Source: CAZTHL01 sp964613585
Lineage (GTDB): Bacteria > Pseudomonadota > Alphaproteobacteria > DSM-16000 > Inquilinaceae
Length of the DNA stretch: 64,000 nt
Assembly (NCBI GenBank): GCA_964613585.1
Contig: CAZTHL010000006.1
Span: 1-64,000, forward strand
Direction of reading: 5' to 3'
Made by a program: the position numbers and the translations under genes. Under the pieces are notes generated by a model that was given only the letters and a program-made list of their open reading frames with translations, was not told where the DNA came from and did not search any database. Numbering within the stretch: position 1 is the first letter of the stretch; the number at the start of each line of letters is the position of its first letter. Positions 8,903 through 18,587 of the stretch are shown here, in pieces.

Positions 8903-9724
8903 TTACTGGAAGCGGATCTCGGCCCGGCGGTTGGAGGGCTCACGCACGCCGTCCGGGGTCTGCACGAGAAGATCGTTCTCGCCACGGCCGGAGATGTTGA
9001 TCTGATCGGCCGGGATGCCGGCATCGAGCAGCGCCTGCTCAACGGCGTTGGCCCGGCGGATCGACAGCGCCTGGTTGTACTGCGCCGATCCGGAGGTGTC
9101 GGTGAAGCCGACCACGTCGACCACCGGCTGGCCCTGATCCTCGAAGTCCATGGCGATCTGGTTGATGATCTCGGCGCCGGCCTCGGTGATCGCGGAGCTG
9201 TCGAAATCGAAGAAGACGAAGTAGACCGGCGGCGCCTCAGGGACGGGCGGCGTCTCGATCAGGTTCAGATAGAAGTAGAACTCGTCGCGGCAGGCGCGGA
9301 TGTGAGACGGCTGCACATTCTCGTCCAGCTGCTCGACCCAGCAGTCGAAGCGAGCCTGGGCCTTGGCCGCCTCGACCGGGAAGTTCGCGCGAGCGTTGCC
9401 GTCGAGCGCGCTTGTCAGGCGGCCGCGCGCATCCTCGACCTCGTTAACGGCGTCGCTGGGCAGCGACCGGATGGACAGGTCGTCCGGCAGTACCACCTCG
9501 CCGTTCGCGGCTGCCACGCCCTTCCGGCCGTACCGGTCGGCGTCGCTCCAGTCGTTCATCTCGAACGCCTCGAAGTTGGCAAGGTCGCGATATTCCACGG
9601 TGAGCTGCTGCGTGAACGGATTGCCAACGGCCTCCACCTCGTTGATTTGCTCAACGTCGAGACCGATACAGCCGGCCAGCAGACCCGCGCCCGCTACTAG
9701 GCTCAGGTAACGCATGGTGCGCAT
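8903..9724 (-). CDS. OmpA-family peptidoglycan-binding lipoprotein
   Basis: The 273-residue product starts with a lipoprotein signal (MRTMRYLSLVAGAGLLAGC), with the lipobox LAGC giving the acylated cysteine at residue 19. The C-terminal ~110 residues form an OmpA-like domain: VYFVFFDFDSSAITEAG, VVGFTDTSGS, NQALSIRRANAVEQALL and ending SNRRAEIRF. This domain binds diaminopimelate in peptidoglycan, so the protein likely tethers the outer membrane to the wall. I chose the ATG at 9724 over upstream ATGs because it is preceded by AGAGGAG at good spacing and begins the lipoprotein signal. Confidence 0.88.
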   Translation of the reverse strand: MRTMRYLSLVAGAGLLAGCIGLDVEQINEVEAVGNPFTQQLTVEYRDLANFEAFEMNDWSDADRYGRKGVAAANGEVVLPDDLSIRSLPSDAVNEVEDARGRLTSALDGNARANFPVEAAKAQARFDCWVEQLDENVQPSHIRACRDEFYFYLNLIETPPVPEAPPVYFVFFDFDSSAITEAGAEIINQIAMDFEDQGQPVVDVVGFTDTSGSAQYNQALSIRRANAVEQALLDAGIPADQINISGRGENDLLVQTPDGVREPSNRRAEIRFQ

Positions 9725-10087
9725 CACGATGCTCCTCTTGGTCCCCATAATCTCTGGCCCGACGGTCTGCGGGCAGCCCAATCCTTGTTCGGACAGCACA
9801 GCCCCGGTCATGGCACGTTTTCCACGGTTCGCGCTTATATTCGCAACCAACCAAGGCAATAAGCCAGCGGCTCGTGTCCCGGATGCCGGAATGGCGCGCA
9901 AATGAAAAGTGCTGTGACGCAAAAGCCACGAATTCTCGGCTTACCGTGGCAAGAAGGCCCATTCCGGCGCGACCAGCGGCTCCGTTCCGGAAATCCACCC
10001 GCAGGAGGTCAAACGCAAAACCGCCACGGTTGTTTCCAGGATCCCCGTCGCGGCTGAGCGGAGCGCGCAGCAACCATGGGAAAGTGA
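9725..10087. other. Intergenic region upstream of the OmpA-like gene
   Basis: These 363 bp lie between the end of the ynjD-like gene and the OmpA-like start, both on the minus strand. The stretch around 9830-9960 is less GC-rich than its surroundings and is the likely promoter area of the OmpA-like gene. I see no further gene. Confidence 0.35.
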
Positions 10088-10747
10088 TCATCCGGCCAGC
10101 GACCCCGGCGCGTCGAGCGGCACGATGCGGCCGCCCGTCGCGTGCGCGTCCTGCGGGTCGTGGGTGACCATCAGCGTCGGCAGCCGACGCGCCCGGGCGT
10201 GCTCGAAGACGAAGGAGCGAAACCGCTCGCGCAACGGGCCGTCGAGCCTCGAGAACGGTTCGTCGAGAAGCAGCGCGCAAGGCTCGGCCAGCAGCGTTCG
10301 CATGACCGCGACCCGGGCCCGTTGTCCGCCCGACAGCGTCGCCGGGTCCCGTTCCTCGAAGCCGGCCATGCCCGCCTCGGCCAGCGCAGCCGCCACCCGC
10401 TCGGCGCGCTCCGTCCGGCCGCGCACCGAACGCGGCAGGAAGAACGCCAGATTCTCGCCGACCGACAGATGCGGAAACAGCAGATCGTCCTGGAACAGGA
10501 TGCCGATGCCTCGGCGTTCCGGCGGCCGACCGCCCAGGTCCGCTCCGTTGATGCGCACCCGGCCGCCGGTCTCGAACACCGGGTCAAGGGTGCCGCAGAG
10601 GAAGGCCAGCAGGCTCGACTTGCCGCACCCGCTCGGGCCCATCAAGGTGATGATCTCGCCGGGCGCAACCTGGAGGCTTATGGGACCGAGCAGGAGCCGG
10701 CCGCCGAGCGCCAGCCGGACGCCCTCCAGGGTGAGCCCGGCGCTCAC
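10088..10747 (-). CDS. ynjD: ABC transporter ATP-binding protein, YnjD type
   Basis: The 219-residue ABC ATPase energises the adjacent permease. Motifs are complete: Walker A MGPSGCGKSS, Q-loop GILFQDDLLFPHLSVGENL, signature LSGGQRARVAVMRTLL, Walker B LLLDEPFSRLD and H-loop MVTHDP. The start is a GTG at 10747 that overlaps the permease stop as GTGA, indicating translational coupling. The order binding protein - permease - ATPase, and the single large fused permease, match the E. coli YnjBCD group, whose substrate has not been established. Confidence 0.88.
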   Translation of the reverse strand: MSAGLTLEGVRLALGGRLLLGPISLQVAPGEIITLMGPSGCGKSSLLAFLCGTLDPVFETGGRVRINGADLGGRPPERRGIGILFQDDLLFPHLSVGENLAFFLPRSVRGRTERAERVAAALAEAGMAGFEERDPATLSGGQRARVAVMRTLLAEPCALLLDEPFSRLDGPLRERFRSFVFEHARARRLPTLMVTHDPQDAHATGGRIVPLDAPGSLAG

Positions 10748-12498
10748 AGGCGCATGCCCCGGCGGTGGCGGAACAGGAACGCCGGCAGAGCCAGGGCCAG
10801 GAGGAAGCCGATGAGCGGCAGCAGCATCTGGGTGAACGCGTAGACCCCGACAATCCGCCGGTCGGCCCCCTGCGCCAGCCCGACCGCCTCGGTGGTCAGG
10901 GTGGCGAGGCGGCCGGCTCCGGCGAACAGGGTCGGCAGATACTGCGCCACGCTGACGGCGAAGCCGATCGCGGCGGCGAACAGCACCGGCCGCAGCAGCA
11001 TCGGCAGTTTGAGTCGCCAGAACGCCCGAACCGGAGAGATGCCCAGGCACAGCGCAGTGCGCGCGTAGCGCTCGTCGTGGCTGCGCCACGGATCGGCCAG
11101 CGCCAGGAAGGTATAAGGCAGCACGAACAAGAGGTGCGCCCAGACCAGCGCCGCCCAGGTGCCGTCCATGCCGACCGTGACCAGAAACACCTGGATGCCG
11201 AACAGAAACGCGATCTGCGGCACCAGCAGCGGCAGGTAAAGCAGCCACAGGGCGCGGGTCGATGGCCGCACGCCGCTCTGCTGCTCGTATTCCAGGCAGC
11301 CGATGGCAAGCGCGACGGCGATGCCGGCGGCGGCCAGCCCGGCGCTCAAGGTGATCCAGGCGGGACGCAGCAGGGCGCCCAGGGCTTCGTGCCAGTTGTC
11401 GAGGCTCCAGGCCGAAGGCCACACGTCCGGATAGCGCCAGCGGTCCGCCACCGACCACGCCGCCAGGCTCAGGATGCTGACGGCGGCCGCGGCCAGCACC
11501 AGACCGACCAGGCTGCCGGTCACCGCCCGGGCCAGCCGACCGCTGCCCCCCCGGTCGCCGGCGGACAGCCAGGGGCGAGCGAGCCGGGCGACCAGGCGCT
11601 CGAGCCCGTGCCAAAGGGCGATCGCGCCGACAACCAGGGTGAGCTGGAGCACTGCCCCCGCGGCCGCCATGAAGCGGAGCGAGAGATCGGGGTCGTTGAA
11701 CCAGCGCAGGATCAGTGGGGCCAGGGTCGGCGGCGTGGTTGGGCCCAGGATCAGCGCCATGTCCACGACCGACAGGCCGAAGGCGAGCACCGCGTAGATG
11801 GGCAGCCGCATCAGGGGGTAGATCTGGGGCAGCACCGTCTTGAGCCATGCGCGCACCGGGCCGTAGCCGGCGGCGCGCGCCACCGTGAGGGTCCTGTCGG
11901 CGCGCACCTGGCCGAGCGCGGCCAGCGCCATGAGCAGAAGGAATGGCAGCTCCTTCAGCATGAGGCCGAACACAAGCGCCAGCCCGTGCGGGTCCTGCAC
12001 GAGGGCCAGGGCCGGTGGGCGGTCCCAGCCGGCCAAAGGCGCCACCAGCCGCGTCAGCCAGCCGCTCGAGGCCAGCAGGAAGGCAAGCCCGATGGCGAGC
12101 GCCGCGTGCGGCACGGCGAGCAGCGGCGCCAGCCAGCGTTGCACCGCGCGGAACAGGGTCGTGCCCGACAATGCCGCGCACAGGCCGAGCGCTCCGGCCA
12201 GGGACAGCGCCGTCGACAGCAGGCCGGTCCACAGGCTCAAGGCCGCGGCGCCGGCCAGACCCGGCGCGGCCAGGAGCTCGCGCCAGGGCTCAAGGCTCAG
12301 ATCGGTGCCGCCGAGCGCCGGCAGGTAGCCGAAGGCCGGTGCCCAGGTGCCGGCGAGGCCGAGGCCGATCGGCACGATGAACAGTGTCAGCGTCAGGATC
12401 GGCGCCGCCGCCAGGATGCCGCCGCGCCGGCGGACGGCCGGTCGGCGTGATCCGGCCCGGACACTCCGGCCGGCGCCGCGCGCGGCGGCCCCGATCAT
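10744..12498 (-). CDS. ynjC: ABC transporter permease, YnjC type (two fused permease halves)
   Basis: The 584-residue inner-membrane protein has about twelve predicted helices in two homologous halves. Each half carries a BPD-type cytoplasmic coupling loop: first ARAAGYGPVRAWLKTVLPQI, second CLGISPVRAFWRLKLPMLL. This fused arrangement is typical of YnjC. The ATG at 12498 overlaps the binding-protein stop as ATGA, so I prefer it over the ATG 21 bp upstream. It forms a tight operon with the genes on both sides. Confidence 0.87.
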   Translation of the reverse strand: MIGAAARGAGRSVRAGSRRPAVRRRGGILAAAPILTLTLFIVPIGLGLAGTWAPAFGYLPALGGTDLSLEPWRELLAAPGLAGAAALSLWTGLLSTALSLAGALGLCAALSGTTLFRAVQRWLAPLLAVPHAALAIGLAFLLASSGWLTRLVAPLAGWDRPPALALVQDPHGLALVFGLMLKELPFLLLMALAALGQVRADRTLTVARAAGYGPVRAWLKTVLPQIYPLMRLPIYAVLAFGLSVVDMALILGPTTPPTLAPLILRWFNDPDLSLRFMAAAGAVLQLTLVVGAIALWHGLERLVARLARPWLSAGDRGGSGRLARAVTGSLVGLVLAAAAVSILSLAAWSVADRWRYPDVWPSAWSLDNWHEALGALLRPAWITLSAGLAAAGIAVALAIGCLEYEQQSGVRPSTRALWLLYLPLLVPQIAFLFGIQVFLVTVGMDGTWAALVWAHLLFVLPYTFLALADPWRSHDERYARTALCLGISPVRAFWRLKLPMLLRPVLFAAAIGFAVSVAQYLPTLFAGAGRLATLTTEAVGLAQGADRRIVGVYAFTQMLLPLIGFLLALALPAFLFRHRRGMRL

Positions 12499-13721
12499 GC
12501 CGCGTAGCGCTCCTGCCAAGCCGCCTCCAGAGCGTCCATCCAGGTCGGATGGGGCTCCGGCAGCGGGGTGCCCCGCTCCTCCGGCGGCAGGGTGGCCGGG
12601 CCGAGCGGCAGCTCCTCGAACAGCCGGCGTTGCTCCGGCCCGAGCGCGTCGAGGTCGAGCACCGTGGGATCACCCCAGATGCGGGGATCCTCCTTGCGCG
12701 CCTGGGCCTCGGGCGACAGGAGGAAGTTGATCAGCACCTTCGCGCCGGCCCGCGAGCCGGCGTTGTAGGGGATCGCCAGGAAATGCGTGTTGCCGATGGT
12801 GCCGTTGTCGAAGATGAAGGTGCGCACCGTCTCGGGCAGCCGGTCGTCGAGGATCGCCGCGCTCGCGGCTGCCGGGTTGAAGGTGTAGGCGATGTCGATC
12901 TCTCCGTCGTCGAGGAGCTGCAGCATCATTTCGTTGCTGGGCGGGAAGGTCGCACCGCTGCGCCAGAGATGCGGGTGCAGCCGGTCGAGATAGTCCCACA
13001 GCGGCGCCGTCACCGCCTCGAAGTCGGCCTCGCCGGCCGGCCGCTCCAGTACGGAGTCATCCTCGATCAGCTCGATCAGCGCCTGCTTGAGGAAGGTGGT
13101 GCCAAGGAAGTCCGGGGGCAGGGCATAGGTGAACCGGCCGGGATGGTCCCTGGCCCAGTCGAGGAGCCCGGGAATGCTGCGCGGCGGATCGTCGACATAG
13201 GCACTGTCGTGCATGAAGGTGAGCTGAGCCATGCCCCAGGGGGCCTCGAGCCCATCGGTCGGCACGGTGAAGTCGAGCAGGGTGGTCGGCTTGCCCTCGG
13301 TATCGACCAACCGGAAATTCGGCAAATCGTCGACGAACGGCTCACCAAGCAGGCCGTTCCGCTTCATGGCGGCGAAGTTCTCGCCGTTGATCCACAAGAC
13401 GTCGATGGAGCCATCCTCGTCCCGCCCCGCCGTCTTTTCCGCCAGCACCCGCGACACCGATTCCGCGATGTCGCCGACCCGTACGTGGCGCACCTCGACC
13501 CCGTGCAGCTCCTCCACCCGATCGGCCGCCCACTGGATGTAGTCGTTGATCGGGTCCGAGCCGCCCCAGCCGTTGAAGAATACCGTCTGGCCCCGTGCCT
13601 CCCCGAGCACCGCGTCCCAGGCTTGGTCGGCATGGGCCGCGGTGGCGAGCAGGACGGCGGCGAGACTCACGGGGAGCATGGAGCCACAGGCGGCGAGCCG
13701 GCGCGTGAGGATCGGCAGCAT
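12495..13721 (-). CDS. ynjB: ABC transporter substrate-binding protein, YnjB type
   Basis: The 408-residue periplasmic protein starts with a Sec signal peptide that probably cleaves after ATAAHA at about residue 31. The mature part begins with GQTVFFNGWGGSDPINDYIQ and contains ENFAAMKRNGLL and DIAYTFNPAAASAAI, as in the YnjB family of extracellular binding proteins. It is first in the operon with the permease and ATPase, which overlap it in turn. Its ligand is unknown. I looked for a TPP riboswitch upstream and found none. Confidence 0.87.
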   Translation of the reverse strand: MLPILTRRLAACGSMLPVSLAAVLLATAAHADQAWDAVLGEARGQTVFFNGWGGSDPINDYIQWAADRVEELHGVEVRHVRVGDIAESVSRVLAEKTAGRDEDGSIDVLWINGENFAAMKRNGLLGEPFVDDLPNFRLVDTEGKPTTLLDFTVPTDGLEAPWGMAQLTFMHDSAYVDDPPRSIPGLLDWARDHPGRFTYALPPDFLGTTFLKQALIELIEDDSVLERPAGEADFEAVTAPLWDYLDRLHPHLWRSGATFPPSNEMMLQLLDDGEIDIAYTFNPAAASAAILDDRLPETVRTFIFDNGTIGNTHFLAIPYNAGSRAGAKVLINFLLSPEAQARKEDPRIWGDPTVLDLDALGPEQRRLFEELPLGPATLPPEERGTPLPEPHPTWMDALEAAWQERYAA

Positions 13722-13961
13722 GGCGGGTCCCTGAGGACGGGGAGGCTTACCGGGTGAGGCGCGGGGCGCTTACGTCCTGGAGACCATGGCCAGGGATTTT
13801 TGTCCAGGAAATGGCGCGTTGGCCCCGAATTCACACCCGGCCGGCACCATGCGTGGCGCCCCGCCCGATCGGCCCCGGGCCTGCCGCCGCCCGGCGCCCT
13901 GCGCGGAAACGGCGCGGGGCGGGCGCGCTGGTTGGCTGTTCTATGGACAACGACGAGGGGG

Positions 13962-15560
13962 GTGTGTCCCGCCGTGCCGATCCGACTGCGCTTCGCCTTC
14001 GCCATGCTTCTGGTGATCCTGGTCGACGGCCAGATCACCGGGATCTATGTGGTGCTCACCGGGCGCTACGAGATCCTGCCGGCGGCGCTGCTGCTCAGCC
14101 TCGGGCTGCTTGGCCTGGTCAACCTGCTGGGGGCGTTCCGGCTGTTTCGTCCGGTGGCGGCCTGGCTGGACGGACGGGCGTCGCTCGGCGACAGCCGGCG
14201 GGCGATCCATCGGCTGCCCGGCCGATGCACCCTGTGGATCCTGGCCGTGGCGCTCGCCTACGGCGCCGCCGCCTTCTACACCGGCTTGTTCACTCCGCCC
14301 GGCATCGTCGAGGAGGCCTCGCTGGCGGCGCGCGCGGCCATGTTCGTGTGGTTCCTGTTCGTCTATGCGACCTACATGGGCTTCGCCGTGTATTTCGCGG
14401 TGACCGACGTGGTGGCGCGCATCCGGCTCGAGGTGTTCCGCCGCGAGGGGGTGGCGCTGGCCGCCCGGCCCGGCCGGGTGCAGGGCAGGCTGGTCCTGGT
14501 GTTCGCGGTGGTGACGGTCATGCCCGTGGCGCTGGTCGCGCTCGATCTCTCCTTCTTCGGCGAGATCCGCCGGGCTCAGGGTCTGTCCGTCGCCGACACC
14601 ATGGCCCTCGATCTCGGGGGCGCACTGCTGGCGGCCCTGCTGGCCCTCGTCTTCGTCACCCGCAGCCTGGTCAAGCCGATCGACTGGCTGGTCGAGGCGG
14701 TGCGCCGGGTTGGCCGCGGCGACCTGACCGTCCGGGTACCGGTGACCAGCGACGACGAGCTGGGGGTGCTCGCCGGCAGCTTCAATCGGATGGTCGAGGG
14801 GCTGGCGGAGCGGGAGTACATCCGCGAGACCTTCGGCAAGTATGTCAGCGCCGACGTCGCCGAGGCGGTGCTGCGCCGCCGGCGAACGGCGCCGGGCGGC
14901 CGGCTCGACGGCGAGACCGTGCCCGCCACCATCCTGTTCAGCGACATCGCGGGCTTCTCGGACCTGTGCGAGGAGCTGCCGGCCGGCTCGGTGCTCGAAC
15001 TGCTGAACGAGTATCTGGCGCTGGTCGGCGAGCCGATCGCCGCCCATGGCGGCGTGATCAACCAGTTCATCGGTGACGCCGTGCTCGCCACCTTCAACGT
15101 GCCGGTCGCCCGCCCGGATCATGCCCCGGCGGCGGTGCGCGCGGCGCTCGAGATCCAGACGCGGCTGGCGGGGCACCGCTTCGCCGGCGGCCGGCGCTTG
15201 GCCACGCGTATCGGCGTCAACACGGGTGAGGTCGTCGCCGGCTCGGTCGGTCCCGCGGACCGCCTGCATTTCACCGTGCTGGGCGCCACGGTGAATCTGG
15301 CCGCGCAGCTGGAGGCACTGGGCAAGCGCCACGGCCCCGGCATCCTGATCGGCCCGGAGACCCGCGCGCGCTGCGGCGCGGTCTTCGCGATCCGGGAGGT
15401 CGGCACGATCCCGGCCAAGGGCGGCGGCCGCCCGGTGCAGGTGTTCCAGGTGCTGGGCGAACGCGCCCTGGCCGCCGCCGGCCATACCATCGACGCGGCA
15501 GGAGCGCCCGCCCTTGACGGCCGGGGCCGGCGCGAGGCGGGAGGATCCCGTTCTCCATGA
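13962..15560 (+). CDS. Membrane class III adenylate/guanylate cyclase with HAMP domain
   Basis: The product (about 532 residues) has four to six membrane helices in the first ~230 residues. A HAMP linker follows near the last helix (VKPIDWLVEAVRRVGRGDLTV), then a class III nucleotide cyclase domain. Catalytic features are the first metal-binding stretch ILFSDIAGFSDLCEEL, the GDAVLATF hairpin, RIGVNTGEVVAGSVG and the LHFTVLGATVNLAAQLE segment. It therefore probably makes cAMP in response to a membrane or periplasmic signal. The start is uncertain: GTG codons at 13962 and 13974 follow a GAGGGGG stretch. It is divergent from ynjB. Confidence 0.85.
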   Translation: MCPAVPIRLRFAFAMLLVILVDGQITGIYVVLTGRYEILPAALLLSLGLLGLVNLLGAFRLFRPVAAWLDGRASLGDSRRAIHRLPGRCTLWILAVALAYGAAAFYTGLFTPPGIVEEASLAARAAMFVWFLFVYATYMGFAVYFAVTDVVARIRLEVFRREGVALAARPGRVQGRLVLVFAVVTVMPVALVALDLSFFGEIRRAQGLSVADTMALDLGGALLAALLALVFVTRSLVKPIDWLVEAVRRVGRGDLTVRVPVTSDDELGVLAGSFNRMVEGLAEREYIRETFGKYVSADVAEAVLRRRRTAPGGRLDGETVPATILFSDIAGFSDLCEELPAGSVLELLNEYLALVGEPIAAHGGVINQFIGDAVLATFNVPVARPDHAPAAVRAALEIQTRLAGHRFAGGRRLATRIGVNTGEVVAGSVGPADRLHFTVLGATVNLAAQLEALGKRHGPGILIGPETRARCGAVFAIREVGTIPAKGGGRPVQVFQVLGERALAAAGHTIDAAGAPALDGRGRREAGGSRSP

Positions 15561-16048
15561 AGGGCGCTGGTCCATGGCACCACGCCTCGTTCAGGAGTCT
15601 CGTGCATTGGCCGCTGGTGCAAGCCGAGCCTCCAGCCATGGCCGACATGAACCAGCCTGATCATGGTGCGTGGGCGTGAGCAAGCGACCGGCGCGCTTCG
15701 CCCGGTCGACAAGGGTGTTGGCGATCCCTCACGCGTCATGCGCCATGAGGGTCCCCTGTCGCCGCAGGGGGACTTGGTGACTGTGCAATCCAAGCGCGGG
15801 CATCCGCGGACCGTGCGTCCCGGCAGTGAGCCGGCGGGTAAGGGACGGCGCGCATGTGCGATGCCGCACGCCGGCCGCGCTTGACGGCCGGGGCGATCGG
15901 GCCTTCAATGCGGGTTGGCGTGCTGGTGAGTGTTCGGCCACGGACGCGACGGCGAGCCGTCACGCCTCTGGGCCCGTCAGGCGTGTGGCGCGGCCGGCCA
16001 CCGAGCGGCCGGGGCGCGGCGGCCTCAAGCCTTGCCTGCCGTGGATTC
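15561..16048. other. Intergenic region upstream of tRNA-Gly
   Basis: These 488 bp contain no gene I can support. A 15-base stretch ending the cyclase gene (CTTGACGGCCGGGG, near 15513) recurs almost exactly near 15881. The tRNA promoter must lie at the right end, but no clear hexamers stand out. Confidence 0.35.
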
Positions 16049-16123
16049 GCGGGTGTAGCTCAGTGGTAGAGCAGTAGCTTCCCAAGCTACGTGTCGAGGG
16101 TTCGATTCCCTTCACCCGCTCCA
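16049..16123 (+). tRNA. tRNA-Gly (anticodon CCC)
   Basis: The cloverleaf is complete. The acceptor stem pairs GCGGGTG with CACCCGC followed by the discriminator T and an encoded CCA. The D-arm contains TAGCTCAGTGGTAGAGCA, the anticodon stem is GTAGC/GCTAC around loop TTCCCAA, and the T-arm has GAGGGTTCGATTCCCTT. The anticodon CCC reads GGG glycine codons, which suits a high-GC genome. Confidence 0.97.
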
Positions 16124-16457
16124 TGGCCCTGTACCGGTCGGCGTTCGCCAGGTGCGGCCGGGGCCGTGGCGCCATGGCTTTCCTCGCAGTTCCGAACGTC
16201 GCCTCAAGGCGGGATTGGCAGCCTCGGTCGCGCCATTTCCTCAAGAGGCGAGCCCACGGCGCGTACAGCACCCGATATGAGCCCGGCGTCTCGCGGGGCG
16301 CCGGCCCGGGACGGTCGGGCGGCCCGCCCTCGGTCCGGCGCACCCCTGCCGCGCCCGGCTTCTCCGATCCGCCCTTCCCGAGTCCATCAGGATCTTGTAA
16401 TATTTGGACAAAGGCGGGCAGCGTCGCCCGGACAGGATGGAGGCCAGGCGAGACACC
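16124..16457. other. Intergenic region between tRNA-Gly and a small Cys-rich gene
   Basis: No gene is seen in these 334 bp. An AT-richer patch near 16390-16412 is the most likely promoter position for the small gene downstream. Confidence 0.3.
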
Positions 16458-16679
16458 ATGCAGGAAACGCAAGCGACGGAACCGCGCAACCCGCTGACGC
16501 TGTTGTGGCAGCGTTTCGGCCGCTGGCGCCGGCAGCAGATCGCCGATGTCCCGGACGAGATGGCGGCGTGCGAATACGAATGCCGGAAGACCGATTGCGG
16601 CGCGGATCAGTATGACGAGTGCGAGCGGCGTCAGGAGCACGCCCGCCGCCTTGCCGAGCAGCGCGGGGACGGCAGCTGA
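16458..16679 (+). CDS. Small cysteine-rich protein of unknown function
   Basis: The 73-residue product has an amphipathic basic N-terminal half (TLLWQRFGRWRRQQIADVP). A compact cluster of four cysteines follows, spaced C-x3-C-x4-C-x7-C (CEYECRKTDCGADQYDEC), then a charged helix. The spacing suggests a metal-binding knot or disulfides, but I recognise no named family. The ATG at 16458 is preceded by a purine-rich stretch. It sits between tRNA-Gly and a ZIP metal transporter on the same strand; a link to metals is speculation from this context. Confidence 0.6.
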   Translation: MQETQATEPRNPLTLLWQRFGRWRRQQIADVPDEMAACEYECRKTDCGADQYDECERRQEHARRLAEQRGDGS

Positions 16680-16826
16680 GGGTGCCGGCCCATCCGTGAG
16701 GCGGGATCGCCGATGTCCTCCGCGCCCGCGTGAGGCGGCGCCCCGGGGCAGGAAGGCCCCTTGTTGCGCGGTACCGTGCCGGAGCCGCTCCGGCCGCCGC
16801 CTCCGTTCGCCCGGGAAAGACTTGGC

Positions 16827-17576
16827 ATGGAGCAGGCGGGCATTGTGGTCGTCGGGCTGGCGGCCCTGGCCACGGCCCTGGCGACCGGCCTCGGGGCCCT
16901 GCCACTGGCCTTCGCCCGCCGGATCGGCCCGCGCTGGCAGGCGCTGTCGGCCGCGCTTGCCGGCGGCCTCATGCTGGCGGCAAGCCATGCCCTGATCGCC
17001 GAGGGCAACACGCTCGACACCGTCCGCACGGTCGTCGGAATGCTGATCGGGGTCGCCGTCGTCACCCTTGGACAGCGTCTTGTGCGCGATCACGACGAGA
17101 TGAGCGTCGGCGACCTGCGCGGGGCCGATGCCGCCAAGGCTCTGCTGATTGTCGGCGTGATGACCGTCCATTCCTTCGCTGAGGGGATTGGCGTCGGCGT
17201 GGCCTTCGGCGGTGAGCAGGGCCTCGGCCTCTACATCACGCTCGCCATCGCGGTGCACAACATTCCGGAAGGCCTGGCCATCAGCTTGGTCATGGTGCCG
17301 CGTGGCACCACCGTCGGCGGCGCCGCGGCTTGGTGCGTCTTATCCAGCCTGCCACAGCCGCTCATGGCCATCCCGGCCTTTCTGTCGGTGACCACCTTCC
17401 AGCCGGTCCTGCCCGTCGGCCTCGGTCTCGCCGCTGGCGCCATGGTCTGGATGGTGCTGGCCGAACTGCTGCCGGACGCTCTGGAACACGTCTCGGCGAC
17501 CAGCGTTGCCGTCACCGCGACGATCGCTCTTGCCCTCATGATCGCGTTCCAGAGCCTGGTCCTGGCGAGTACCTGA
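16827..17576 (+). CDS. ZIP-family divalent metal transporter
   Basis: The 249-residue inner-membrane protein has eight predicted helices. It carries the two signature histidine motifs of ZIP transporters, VHSFAEGIGVGVAF in helix 4 and AVHNIPEGLAISLV in helix 5, which form the metal site. ZIP proteins move Zn, Fe or related ions into the cytosol; the exact ion cannot be read from sequence. I chose the ATG at 16827 (MEQAGIVVVG) because it directly precedes the first membrane helix. Confidence 0.88.
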   Translation: MEQAGIVVVGLAALATALATGLGALPLAFARRIGPRWQALSAALAGGLMLAASHALIAEGNTLDTVRTVVGMLIGVAVVTLGQRLVRDHDEMSVGDLRGADAAKALLIVGVMTVHSFAEGIGVGVAFGGEQGLGLYITLAIAVHNIPEGLAISLVMVPRGTTVGGAAAWCVLSSLPQPLMAIPAFLSVTTFQPVLPVGLGLAAGAMVWMVLAELLPDALEHVSATSVAVTATIALALMIAFQSLVLAST

Positions 17577-17674
17577 GGCGCGGGCAGATCGACGCGGTCG
17601 GGGGCAATGCTGGACGCGGCGGCGGGCCGCCACATCTTGCATCCCTCAAGGACCCGGGAGCAGGGGAGTGACCC

Positions 17675-18508
17675 ATGGATTGTGGCGGCGGCGATCGCGC
17701 GCCGAAGAACATCTACCGTTGCGCCATGATCACCGGCGCCTCCTCGGGCATCGGCGAGGCCTTGGCGCGCGAGATGCCCGCGGAGACGGACCTCGTGCTG
17801 GTGGCGCGAAGCCGGGAGAAGCTTGAGGCGCTGGCGGGGTCGCTGCGCCGGCCGGGCCGCATGGTCGATGTTCTCGTCGCCGACCTGGCCACGGCCGAGG
17901 GACGCGAGACGGCGATCGAGCGGGCCGAGGCGCAGTCGATCGACCTCCTTGTGAACAACGCCGGCACCGGCCCGTTCGGCGCGGTGCTGGATCATTCGGC
18001 CGAGCAGGAGCGCGCCACGGTCGAGCTCAATGTGGTGGCGACCAGCGTGCTGACCCGAGCCCTGCTGCCCGGCATGATCGAGCGGGCCCGGGCGGAGCGC
18101 CGACGCGCCGGCCTGATCATCCTGTCGAGCCCCTTCGCTCTGGTGCCGGCACCCTTCTTCACGACCTACGTGGCGACCAAGGCGTTTGCCCTGTACTACG
18201 CCGAGGGTCTGGCCGAGGAGCTGAGGCGCGAGCCGGTGGACGTGCTTGGCCTGCTGCCGGGTCCGACCCGCACCGAGTTCGGTTCGCGGGCCGGCTTCAG
18301 CGCCGGCAACGTCCCTTGGGCGGCGGAGCCGTCGTCGGTGGCCCGCTCGGCGCTCGGCGCGCTCGGCCGGCGCACTCTGCTCGCGACCAGCCGACTGGGA
18401 CCGATGACGCTCGATCCGGTGCTGCTGCCCCGGCGCGCGCTCGCCGCCGGGATGGGCCGGATCATGGAGCTGGCCGCACGCCGCTACGGCACCCGTCAGC
18501 CGGGCTGA
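17675..18508 (+). CDS. Short-chain dehydrogenase/reductase
   Basis: The 277-residue product is a classical SDR oxidoreductase that uses NAD(P)H. It shows the cofactor motif TGASSGIG, the NNAG motif (LLVNNAGTGPFG), and a catalytic serine in ILSSPFALVPAP with YVATK supplying tyrosine and lysine. The start ATG at 17675 has AGGGGAG just upstream. The substrate cannot be assigned. The C-terminal ~60 residues extend beyond the minimal SDR fold, with hydrophobic and arginine-rich parts. It converges on the nuclease gene. Confidence 0.88.
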   Translation: MDCGGGDRAPKNIYRCAMITGASSGIGEALAREMPAETDLVLVARSREKLEALAGSLRRPGRMVDVLVADLATAEGRETAIERAEAQSIDLLVNNAGTGPFGAVLDHSAEQERATVELNVVATSVLTRALLPGMIERARAERRRAGLIILSSPFALVPAPFFTTYVATKAFALYYAEGLAEELRREPVDVLGLLPGPTRTEFGSRAGFSAGNVPWAAEPSSVARSALGALGRRTLLATSRLGPMTLDPVLLPRRALAAGMGRIMELAARRYGTRQPG

Positions 18509-18587
18509 TCGACCACGCCGGCGCCGCCTGGGGAGACCAGCCGGTCTCCGGGATCGTCGCGGTCGAGCGTGATCACGCAGGCCGGGC

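Noticed and set aside
13722..13961. Possible TPP riboswitch before the YnjB-type binding protein
   Set aside because: The conserved CTGAGA and the distal pyrophosphate-binding sequence are absent; nothing supports a thiamine riboswitch.
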